Assembly: GCA_030613445.1 (NCBI GenBank)
Contig: JAUWLY010000052.1
Coordinates: 1-11,979, forward strand
From: Candidatus Stahliibacteriota bacterium
Lineage (GTDB): Bacteria > Hydrothermota > Tepidihabitantia > SM23-42
DNA length: 11,979 bases
Direction: 5' to 3'
Positions within the stretch are counted from its first letter, which is position 1. Every line of letters begins with the position of its first letter. Positions 7,155-11,979 of this stretch are shown here, piece after piece. The notes under the pieces are model-generated. The model made no database searches. It was not told the origin of the DNA and saw only the letters and a program-made list of their open reading frames with translations. A program made the translations under genes and the position numbers.

Positions 7155-7261
7155 ATAGATGAAAGATGATAGATTTTAGATACTAGACCAGAAAGATACT
7201 AGATGATAGGGGCTAGATTCTAGGATTTAGAATCTAATACCTGTCTTTATTCTATCTTTTT
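7155..7261. repeat. TAGAT-rich inverted-repeat element, copy A, in the tRNA-Leu leader
   Basis: A/T-rich stretch built from variants of AGATACTAGAT. It contains a 9-bp stem TAGATTCTA (7214-7222) / TAGAATCTA (7228-7236) with loop GGATT. The 22-mer at 7200-7221 recurs inverted at 9684-9705 with one mismatch. It ends in CTGTCTTT (7241-7248) and a T-rich run just before the tRNA. I see no open reading frame in it. Confidence 0.72.
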
Positions 7262-7343
7262 GCCGGGGTGGTGGAATTGGCAGACACATACGCTTGAGGG
7301 GCGTAGGCCTTCGGGCATGGGGGTTCAAGTCCCCCCTCCGGCA
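7262..7343 (+). tRNA. tRNA-Leu (anticodon GAG)
   Basis: The acceptor stem GCCGGGG (7262-7268) pairs with CTCCGGC (7336-7342), leaving discriminator A at 7343. The anticodon stem ACGC/GCGT encloses loop TTGAGGG, with anticodon GAG at 7296-7298, which reads CUC/CUU leucine codons. A long variable arm (about 7306-7318, CC-TTC-GG core) fits a class II tRNA. The T-arm is GGGGG-TTCAAGT-CCCCC (7319-7335). CCA is not encoded, so it must be added enzymatically. Confidence 0.96.
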
Positions 7344-7357
7344 TACGGGAGGCATAC

Positions 7358-9280
7358 ATGTTTCAATCCTTTATTTTAATATTCTGTTTAAGCAACCCGA
7401 TGACCGCCAGGGTGTATTCAACTAACACAGACGGCAGTGCACATCTTGAGCAGGTTATTTGCGTCCATCAAATGCAACAAAGAACCCCACCGCAGCAGAT
7501 GCCTGGGTGGCCGAAAACAATGGGAACTCACCCTAACTATAAACCCAGCGGTGTTAGTTTTGCTGACATCAATGGCGATGGCAATCTTGAGATCATCGCT
7601 GGTTCGACTGACAATACAGTACATGTATGGGATTACCAAGGCAATGAATTGACTGGATGGCCAATCACTCTACCGGCTATAGTCCAAGCAAAGGTCGCTA
7701 TTGGTGACATTGATAATAATGGTGATATGGAAATAATCATTGCAGCACGTGATGGTTATGTGTATGTGTATCATCATGACGGCACGAGCTTTACTGGCTG
7801 GCCGCAAAATGCGAACGGTGTTCTCGGACTCATTGCTCCATCTCTCTTTGATCTTGATCACGATGGAGACCTTGAGATAATCATGCCCCAAATGCAGTCT
7901 GGACAACCAGGTCATGTATATGTATGGCACCACGATGGGCAGATTTATCCTGGCTGGCCACAAAATACTGATTACCTTGCCGTTGCCACAGCAGCAGTCG
8001 CTGATATCGATAATGATAGTCTCTATGAAATCGTTGCTCTTTCTTATCGCTCGGTTTATGTTTGGGATCAAAACGGCAATATCAAACCCGGTTGGCCCAG
8101 ACTCAATGTTGCTGGTGGCATGAGCTATGCACAGCCAGTCTTAGCTGATTTGGATGACGATGGAGACATTGAAGTGCTCCACTCTTATTATTCAAGTGGG
8201 CAGAACTATGTGGGCATTTACGACCATGATGCTGCAAACTTTCCAGGTTGGCCGCAGACCTATCCGGGTCCCCAGACTTATACAACACCGGTAACAGCGG
8301 ATATTGACGGAAATAATCTTGAAATCTTCGGCGGTGGACACATAATAGGCGGACCTAATCTCTCAGCACGCCATCATACCGGTGTTTTGGTATCAGGATG
8401 GCCCGTAACAGTGGAAATGCTTGAATGCTCACCAATTGTATTTGATCTTGATGCTGATGGTGACCGTGAAGTTCTGGTTGGAGACAATCTGTCACCTGGT
8501 AATTTCTACGCATATCATGGTAACGGTTCGCTAGTTAGCGATTGGCCGATCCCAACAACTGCCGCAACCATGGTCAATAGTGCTGCAGTAGGTGATATTG
8601 ATCAGGACGGTGATATCGAGATCGCCCTTGTTGTTCTCGACGGTACAGTCAATCTGTGGACCCTGGAAAGTATACCCTATCATGGTTACCTGACTGATTG
8701 GGGAACCTATTTTCACGATATCTGGAATACTGGCTGGTTACATCCAGCACCACCACAAAACTTAGGAGCGGTTGTAGGTTCAGACTACATTACCCTTTTG
8801 TGGTCGGCAAATTTTGAACCAGATATTGCTGGCTATAATGCGTACCGCGCCGATGTATCAGGTGGACCTTATATCAAGGTCAACACTGTACTCATCACCG
8901 ACACAACCTGTACTGACACCACCGTTGTACCCGGGAATGGCTACTACTACTGCGTGACCGCTCAGATCAAAGCTTTGGCCGAATCTCGTCTCAGCAATGA
9001 AACTTTTGCTTTTGTTGGTATCCAGGAATATCAGTCAAATCAACTTTCCGGAATATCTGCAACACCAAATCCTTTTACAGAACATCTTTTACTCAATATA
9101 CCAGAGGGTCAGTCTGCGCAGATTCACATATACGATATCAAAGGTTCGTTGATCCACAAGCTTGATGGTATTGGACCGCTTTCATGGAAACCCGAGCGCA
9201 CCTTGTCTGAAGGCGTCTATTTTGTTTTCATCAAAGTAGCTAATAATGTGGCGGTAAAGAAAATAATCAAACTCGACTAA
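7358..9280 (+). CDS. Secreted FG-GAP/VCBS beta-propeller protein with Fn3 and type-IX-like sorting module
   Basis: Predicted exported calcium-binding protein of 640 residues whose partner or ligand is unknown. Eight repeats carry Ca2+-loop motifs of the DxDxDGxxEI type, beginning at residues 70, 117, 165, 216, 264, 315, 363 and 413 (for example DLDHDGDLEI at 165-174). Each blade also has a GWP or DWP signature (50-52 to 395-397), so the propeller has seven or eight blades. The loops at 216 (DIDNDSLYEI) and 315 (DIDGNNLEI, one residue short) are degenerate. A fibronectin-III-like domain spans about 465-548. The C-terminus (ATPNPFTEHLLLN at 568-580, then IYDIKGSLI and SEGVYFVFIK) is a Por-type sorting module. 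The N-terminus MFQSFILIFCLSNPMTA is a weak signal peptide without a basic residue. GGGAGG at 7347-7352 sets the start. The gene shares its transcript with tRNA-Leu, 14 bases upstream. Confidence 0.88.
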   Translation: MFQSFILIFCLSNPMTARVYSTNTDGSAHLEQVICVHQMQQRTPPQQMPGWPKTMGTHPNYKPSGVSFADINGDGNLEIIAGSTDNTVHVWDYQGNELTGWPITLPAIVQAKVAIGDIDNNGDMEIIIAARDGYVYVYHHDGTSFTGWPQNANGVLGLIAPSLFDLDHDGDLEIIMPQMQSGQPGHVYVWHHDGQIYPGWPQNTDYLAVATAAVADIDNDSLYEIVALSYRSVYVWDQNGNIKPGWPRLNVAGGMSYAQPVLADLDDDGDIEVLHSYYSSGQNYVGIYDHDAANFPGWPQTYPGPQTYTTPVTADIDGNNLEIFGGGHIIGGPNLSARHHTGVLVSGWPVTVEMLECSPIVFDLDADGDREVLVGDNLSPGNFYAYHGNGSLVSDWPIPTTAATMVNSAAVGDIDQDGDIEIALVVLDGTVNLWTLESIPYHGYLTDWGTYFHDIWNTGWLHPAPPQNLGAVVGSDYITLLWSANFEPDIAGYNAYRADVSGGPYIKVNTVLITDTTCTDTTVVPGNGYYYCVTAQIKALAESRLSNETFAFVGIQEYQSNQLSGISATPNPFTEHLLLNIPEGQSAQIHIYDIKGSLIHKLDGIGPLSWKPERTLSEGVYFVFIKVANNVAVKKIIKLD

Positions 9281-9300
9281 AACTTCTTTCCTCAATTAAC

Positions 9301-9331
9301 TATACGCTATTAGCCATCAGCTATTGGCTAT
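9301..9331 (+). repeat. GCTATTAGCCAT-family repeat, copy 1
   Basis: TATACGCTATTAGCCAT (9301-9317) is an exact 17-base inverted match to 9798-9814, followed by a partial second unit AGCTATTGGCTAT. It lies 3' of tRNA-Ser(TGA) and 20 bases after the propeller gene stop. Confidence 0.75.
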
Positions 9332-9336
9332 CTATC

Positions 9337-9352
9337 GTGCTACTTGTAGCAC
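9337..9352. terminator. Perfect hairpin directly 3' of tRNA-Ser(TGA)
   Basis: GTGCTAC-TT-GTAGCAC is a 7-bp perfect stem. On the minus strand it begins one base after the tRNA discriminator. It could mark the 3' end of the tRNA transcript or protect it. No T-tract follows, so an intrinsic terminator is only one possibility. Confidence 0.45.
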
Positions 9353-9353
9353 A

Positions 9354-9436
9354 CGGAGAGCGAGGGATTCGAACCCCCATGGGATTGCTCCCGGCGGTTT
9401 TCAAGACCGCTGCCTTACCGTTAGGACTAGCTCTCC
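9354..9436 (-). tRNA. tRNA-Ser (anticodon TGA)
   Basis: Minus-strand acceptor GGAGAGC (9430-9436) pairs with GCTCTCC (9355-9361), with discriminator G at 9354. The anticodon stem GCGGT/ACCGC encloses loop CTTGAAA, with TGA at 9401-9403, which decodes UCA. A long class II variable arm CGGGAGCAATCCCATG and a T-loop TTCGAAT are present. CCA is not encoded. The gene is transcribed away from tRNA-Gln. Confidence 0.96.
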
Positions 9437-9442
9437 ACAAAC

Positions 9443-9545
9443 ATCGGTTACGGTTCGCGGTTTGGAAAAGCGATATGGTTTCGTTTTTGTTTTTCACTTT
9501 TCAAGGATCTCGAAACCGTCTAACGAATCGCCTTTCGCAACCGAT
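9443..9545. repeat. Long imperfect inverted repeat in the tRNA-Ser(TGA) leader
   Basis: Three complementary blocks lie in nested order: ATCGGTT (9443-9449) / AACCGAT (9539-9545), GCGAT (9470-9474) / ATCGC (9527-9531), and GGTTTCG (9477-9483) / CGAAACC (9511-9517). The arms are rich in CGGTT variants. The whole structure sits between the predicted start (about 9561) and the tRNA 5' end (9436), so it would fold in the precursor RNA. Confidence 0.65.
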
Positions 9546-9566
9546 TAACGTAAACTATCCTATTGA

Positions 9567-9594
9567 ATTATATCCATTCCAAAACGCTTGTCAA
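9567..9594 (-). promoter_or_regulatory. Consensus promoter for tRNA-Ser(TGA)
   Basis: Minus-strand TTGACA (9589-9594), 16 bases, TATAAT (9567-9572), both exact. The start near 9561 gives a precursor leader of about 125 nt. Its -35 box lies 10 bases from the -35 of the opposing promoter. Confidence 0.85.
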
Positions 9595-9604
9595 CTTCCT
9601 CCAC

Positions 9605-9632
9605 TTGACTGCAGTCTAATATTTAATATAAT
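9605..9632 (+). promoter_or_regulatory. Promoter for tRNA-Gln and the downstream unit
   Basis: TTGACT (9605-9610), 16 bases, TATAAT (9627-9632). One mismatch in the -35 box, otherwise consensus. The start near 9639 gives a leader of about 80 nt to tRNA-Gln. No further consensus promoter is visible before gltX, so it may drive tRNA-Gln, the four-helix gene, tRNA-Ser(GCT) and gltX. Confidence 0.8.
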
Positions 9633-9645
9633 AACAGCGACACAA

Positions 9646-9719
9646 AAAAGATGCTAGATACTAGATAATAGATATTAGCTACCAGAATCTAGCCCCTAGC
9701 ATCTAAAATCTGTCTTTTT
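9646..9719. repeat. TAGAT-rich inverted-repeat element, copy B, in the tRNA-Gln leader
   Basis: AGATGCTAG (9649-9657) pairs perfectly with CTAGCATCT (9696-9704). The 22-mer 9684-9705 is the inverse of 7200-7221 with one mismatch. It ends in CTGTCTTTT immediately before the tRNA, as copy A does. A stem followed by a T-run resembles a terminator, but it lies directly before a tRNA, so attenuation or processing is equally possible. Confidence 0.72.
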
Positions 9720-9790
9720 TGGGGGATCGTTCAATGGTAGGACGGTTGTCTCTGGATCAACTGATCGGGGTTCGAATCCCTGTCCCCCAG
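9720..9790 (+). tRNA. tRNA-Gln (anticodon CTG)
   Basis: Acceptor TGGGGGA (9720-9726) pairs with TCCCCCA (9783-9789), giving the U1-A72 pair typical of tRNA-Gln, with discriminator G at 9790. The D-arm is GTTC/GGAC. The anticodon loop CTCTGGA has CTG at 9752-9754, decoding CAG. The innermost anticodon-stem pair (31-39) is T-T. The T-arm is CGGGG-TTCGAAT-CCCTG. CCA is not encoded. Confidence 0.94.
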
Positions 9791-9792
9791 GT

Positions 9793-9823
9793 GGCTTATG
9801 GCTAATAGCGTATAGCTTATGGC
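9793..9823 (-). repeat. GCTATTAGCCAT-family repeat, copy 2 (inverted)
   Basis: ATGGCTAATAGCGTATA (9798-9814) is the exact inverse of copy 1. ATGGCTAATAGC (9798-9809) is fully complementary to copy 3 at 10214-10225, and GGCTTAT (9793-9799) to ATAAGCC (10238-10244). It starts three bases after tRNA-Gln. Confidence 0.75.
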
Positions 9824-9852
9824 GGATGGTTTTTGTAATAAAAGGACGAATA

Positions 9853-10206
9853 ATGGCATTCCGATTTGAGAATTTGGAAATATGGAAACTGGCAATTGAT
9901 TATGGAGAGAAGATTCACCAATTAATAAAGAAGTTTCCTAAATCGGAGATATTTGGTTTATCTGCTGATCTAAATAGAGCGGGTATTTCAGTTTCGTCCA
10001 ATATTGCTGAAGGTTCGGGCAGTGAAAGTAATCGTGAATTCAAGCGATTTCTTGGTATTGCCAGAAAATCGATCTTTGAAACTATATCGCAATTGATTAT
10101 TGCACGAAGGAGGGGATATATTACTGATGAGGAATTCTATAGTGCGTACCGTGATGGTGAACTGTTAGTGAAAAAGGTCAGTAGCTTTCGAAATAGTTTG
10201 AAATAA
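9853..10206 (+). CDS. Four-helix-bundle protein of the 23S rRNA intervening-sequence (S23/IVP) family
   Basis: Small helical protein whose biochemical role is unknown. The family was named for open frames inside 23S rRNA intervening sequences, but many members lie elsewhere, as here. It opens FRFENLEIWKLAIDYGEKIH. The signature RAGISVSSNIAEGSGSESNREFKRFLGIARKSIFETISQL is present (given in pieces: VSSNIAEGSG, REFKRFLGIA, ETISQLIIARRRGYIT). I choose the ATG at 9853 (117 residues) because AAAGGA (9841-9846) lies six bases upstream and the family starts there. An in-frame ATG at 9826 would add nine residues without a ribosome site. The gene lies between tRNA-Gln and tRNA-Ser(GCT), flanked by inverted repeats, suggesting a small insert. 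Confidence 0.9.
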   Translation: MAFRFENLEIWKLAIDYGEKIHQLIKKFPKSEIFGLSADLNRAGISVSSNIAEGSGSESNREFKRFLGIARKSIFETISQLIIARRRGYITDEEFYSAYRDGELLVKKVSSFRNSLK

Positions 10207-10211
10207 TGTCT

Positions 10212-10244
10212 TTGCTATTAGCCATTAGCAATTAGCTATAAGCC
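10212..10244 (+). repeat. GCTATTAGCCAT-family repeat, copy 3
   Basis: GCTATTAGCCAT (10214-10225) followed by TAGCAATTAGCTATAAGCC. It is a direct copy of the core in 9306-9317 and inverted relative to copy 2. It starts eight bases after the four-helix gene stop. Confidence 0.75.
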
Positions 10245-10265
10245 GTTCCGCACTATGTGCGGAAC
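10245..10265. other. 9-bp perfect hairpin directly 5' of tRNA-Ser(GCT)
   Basis: GTTCCGCAC (10245-10253), loop TAT, GTGCGGAAC (10257-10265). It ends two bases before the tRNA 5' end and has no T-tract. It may guide RNase processing of the precursor or separate the four-helix gene from the tRNA. Confidence 0.6.
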
Positions 10266-10267
10266 AT

Positions 10268-10356
10268 GGAGAGGTGGCCGAGCGGTCAAAGGCACCCGCT
10301 TGCTAAGCGGTTTCTCGTCGAAAGATGGGACGGGAGTTCGAATCTCCCCCTCTCCG
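10268..10356 (+). tRNA. tRNA-Ser (anticodon GCT)
   Basis: Acceptor GGAGAGG (10268-10274) pairs with CCTCTCC (10349-10355), with discriminator G at 10356. The anticodon stem CCGC/GCGG encloses loop TTGCTAA, with GCT at 10302-10304, decoding AGC/AGU. The outermost anticodon-stem position is a C-T mismatch. A long class II variable arm and a T-arm GGGAG-TTCGAAT-CTCCC (10332-10348) are present. CCA is not encoded. Confidence 0.96.
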
Positions 10357-10388
10357 TTGGCTAATGGCAAATGGTGAATATTAGCTTG
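10357..10388 (-). repeat. Partial GCTATTAGCCAT-family repeat, copy 4
   Basis: GCTAATGGC (10360-10368) is the inverse of GCCATTAGC (10221-10229) in copy 3, so tRNA-Ser(GCT) is also bracketed by an inverted pair. The rest is degenerate. Confidence 0.5.
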
Positions 10389-10468
10389 GCTTGATAAATC
10401 AAGCAACTACAGATGGGTTTTGTAGTTGTCCGATTTATCGGACACAGCCCAATGAATTGGGCGACTGC
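10389..10468. repeat. Array of three 22-nt palindrome-plus-tail units before gltX
   Basis: Unit 1 (+, 10389-10410) is GCTTGATAAATCAAGC with tail AACTAC. Unit 2 (-, 10422-10443) reads GTCCGATAAATCGGAC with tail AACTAC. Unit 3 (+, 10447-10468) is GCCCAATGAATTGGGC with tail GACTGC. Each palindrome is 16 nt with 7-bp arms, and four of the seven pairs change with compensation between units. The tails of units 1 and 2 face each other and pair (10404-10411 / 10421-10428), adding a fourth hairpin. The array ends 22 bases before the gltX ATG, in its presumed 5' leader. No T-box sequence is present. Confidence 0.8.
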
Positions 10469-10490
10469 GATTGTGAAATAGGATTGTTAT

Positions 10491-11972
10491 ATGAATAACC
10501 AAAATGAAATCAGAGTTAGAATGGCACCGAGCCCAACCGGGTTTTTCCACGTTGGCAGTGCGCGCACTGCTCTATTCAACTGGCTCTTTGCAAAACACCA
10601 TAAAGGTAAATTCATTCTCCGTGTTGAAGATACTGATGTCGAAAGGTCGTCTGAAGAAATGATAAAAGTCGTTCTGAATGGTATGGCTTGGTTAGGCATG
10701 GATCGATATGAAGGACCTTATTATCAATCCAAACGGATGGACTTTTACAAAAAATATGTCGATAAATTAATCAAGGATGGAAAAGCCTATTATTGCTATT
10801 GTAACCCCCAGGACTTAGCCGGGGAAAGAAAAGCGGCTTATGCGAATAAACAAGACTGGAAGTATGATCGGAGATGTCTCTCTCTTAATGCAGCTGACAA
10901 AAAGAAAAAAGAGGAATCAAACACACCAAAGGCAGTCAGGTTTCTCGTTCCCGAACATAGAGTAACATATAAAGACATTGTATACGGCGAGATATCAAGG
11001 GATTCAAAGGACATCGAGGATTTTGTAATACAACGGGCTAATGGCATGCCGACTTATAATCTTGCCTGTGTCGTCGATGACCATGATATGGGCATCAGTC
11101 ATGTAATTAGAGGAGCGGATCACATTACCAATACACCGAAACAGATTCTTTTGTATGAAGCGCTCAATCTTCAGAAACCTGAATTTGCTCACTTACCTCT
11201 AATCCTTGGTCAAGATAAAAGCAAATTATCAAAACGCCACGATGCAGTGTCTCTTGATGAATACAAGGAAAAAGGATTCCTGTCTGATGCAATGGTGAAT
11301 TATTTAGCATTATTAAGTTGGTCCCCTGGTGATAATAATGAAGATTTCATGGACAGAAAAAAACCTGAGAATCTAGGGACAGTGGATATGGTTAGGCTGG
11401 CGAAGGAGTTTACACTTGAGCGAGTCAATAAGGCTAATGCAATCTTTGATGTAACAAAACTTGAATGGATGAATCAACAGTATATCCATCAACTCAATCA
11501 CGATAAATTTCAAGAACTATTGAAACCATTTATTATTAAATATGGATTAATGACCGAGAAAACACTTATCAGGGATCATCAACGATATGTCGAGATTTGC
11601 AATCTGATGCAACCACGACTGAAGACACTCGACGAGATCAACAACCAGGGTAGGTATTTTTTCAAAGATGATTTTGACTATGACCAGACAGCACTTCAAA
11701 AATTCACGAACAAAGAAACATTGACAATAATGAAGACCTTCTTAGTAGTGATACAGGATATCAATCCTTTTGAGGTAATGAATATCGAGATGACACTGCT
11801 AAATTTTGGTAAAGACCACGGCTTGAAGGTGAAACAATGGATCCACCCACTGCGTGTCTTTACCACGGGTAGCACAGGAGGACCACCACTCTTTGATACT
11901 CTGGAACTGATCGGCAAAGAACAGTGTATTTACCGTATTGAAAAAATACTGAAACAAAAGCAGGAGAAATGA
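10491..11972 (+). CDS. gltX: Glutamyl-tRNA synthetase
   Basis: Class I synthetase charging tRNA with glutamate, at 493 residues full length for the bacterial type. The nucleotide-binding motif is PSPTGFFHVGSAR (13-25), an HVG form of HIGH. FILRVEDTDVERS (41-53) binds the substrate. A zinc site has Cys102, Cys104, Tyr125 and Cys129, in the CxC...YxxxC spacing of E. coli GluRS. VIRGADHITNTPKQ (205-218) and the KLSKRHD variant of KMSKS (245-251) are present. The C-terminal anticodon-binding domain follows, ending with FTTGSTGGPPLFDTLELIG (457-475). AGGA at 10480-10483 lies seven bases before the ATG. It is probably cotranscribed with tRNA-Gln. Whether it also glutamylates tRNA-Gln cannot be judged here. 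Confidence 0.96.
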   Translation: MNNQNEIRVRMAPSPTGFFHVGSARTALFNWLFAKHHKGKFILRVEDTDVERSSEEMIKVVLNGMAWLGMDRYEGPYYQSKRMDFYKKYVDKLIKDGKAYYCYCNPQDLAGERKAAYANKQDWKYDRRCLSLNAADKKKKEESNTPKAVRFLVPEHRVTYKDIVYGEISRDSKDIEDFVIQRANGMPTYNLACVVDDHDMGISHVIRGADHITNTPKQILLYEALNLQKPEFAHLPLILGQDKSKLSKRHDAVSLDEYKEKGFLSDAMVNYLALLSWSPGDNNEDFMDRKKPENLGTVDMVRLAKEFTLERVNKANAIFDVTKLEWMNQQYIHQLNHDKFQELLKPFIIKYGLMTEKTLIRDHQRYVEICNLMQPRLKTLDEINNQGRYFFKDDFDYDQTALQKFTNKETLTIMKTFLVVIQDINPFEVMNIEMTLLNFGKDHGLKVKQWIHPLRVFTTGSTGGPPLFDTLELIGKEQCIYRIEKILKQKQEK

Positions 11973-11979
11973 TGATAAC
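11969..11979 (+). CDS. Start of a downstream gene, truncated by the window
   Basis: AGGAG (11962-11966) precedes overlapping in-frame ATG codons at 11969 and 11972. The second has the better five-base spacing. The start overlaps the gltX TGA, so translational coupling is likely. Only three or four codons are visible, too few for identification. Confidence 0.4.

Noticed and set aside
7214..7261. Intrinsic terminator before tRNA-Leu
   Set aside because: The stem is purely A/T-rich apart from two pairs, and the T-rich run is interrupted and starts several bases later. Described as a repeat instead.
9324..9657. Two open frames of 74 and 106 codons
   Set aside because: They run antisense through tRNA-Ser(TGA), its leader and the promoter. 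No ribosome site or recognisable protein.
9826..9852. Upstream ATG extending the four-helix protein by nine residues
   Set aside because: No ribosome site, and it begins at the repeat edge. The ATG at 9853 has AAAGGA at good spacing and matches the family N-terminus.
10389..10468. CRISPR array
   Set aside because: The units are self-complementary, vary in sequence, alternate in orientation and have 3-11 nt gaps instead of uniform spacers. No cas genes.
10357..10490. T-box riboswitch upstream of gltX
   Set aside because: The hairpins suggested it, but no T-box core (AGGGTGGAACCGCG-like), no specifier stem and no terminator with a T-tract is present.

Overview
The window (about 40% GC by eye) looks like a chromosomal segment from an uncultivated thermophile-like or candidate-phylum bacterium. 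The evidence is two secreted proteins ending in type-IX-like (Por-type) C-terminal sorting modules, a bifunctional phosphoglucose/phosphomannose isomerase, a GluRS/uridine-kinase gene set common outside model phyla, and a cysteine-paired L28. WOR-3 or an FCB-group relative is my best guess. That is inference from gene style, not something the sequence proves.

Layout. 1-2758 (+): the tail of an unknown gene, then ptsI (PTS enzyme I), then a phosphoglucose/phosphomannose isomerase. All three are chained by stop/start overlaps and form one sugar-phosphate operon. 2755-3886 (-): rpmB (L28) followed by a UbiA-type prenyltransferase, whose stop codon overlaps the isomerase stop tail to tail. 3983-4032: a palindromic C/G-rich intergenic repeat. 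4043-4837 (-): a short secreted protein with three near-identical repeats. 4838-4927: a divergent promoter pair. 4928-7098 (+): a yggS-type PLP homeostasis gene, then a uridine-kinase-like nucleoside kinase. 7120-9280 (+): a promoter, a repeat-filled leader, tRNA-Leu(GAG), and 14 bases later a secreted FG-GAP/VCBS beta-propeller protein. 9281-10490: tRNA-Ser(TGA) on the minus strand, a second divergent promoter pair, tRNA-Gln(CTG), a four-helix-bundle (S23/IVP family) gene and tRNA-Ser(GCT), all embedded in short inverted repeats. 10387-10470: an array of three covarying palindromic units. 10491-11972 (+): gltX, followed by the first codons of another gene.

What stands out is non-coding. Six promoters can be read directly. 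Five match TTGACA-N16-TATAAT exactly and the sixth differs by one base, and every spacer is 16 bp. They predict a leaderless yggS mRNA and very short leaders for rpmB and the repeat protein, whereas the tRNA units have 80-125 nt leaders filled with inverted repeats. The array before gltX consists of 22-nt units (a 16-nt palindrome plus a RACTRC tail) in +/-/+ orientation, with compensating base changes in the arms. A GCTATTAGCCAT repeat in alternating orientation brackets the tRNA genes and the four-helix-bundle gene, and recalls the stem of an rRNA intervening sequence. I see no CRISPR array, phage genes, transposase or defence system.
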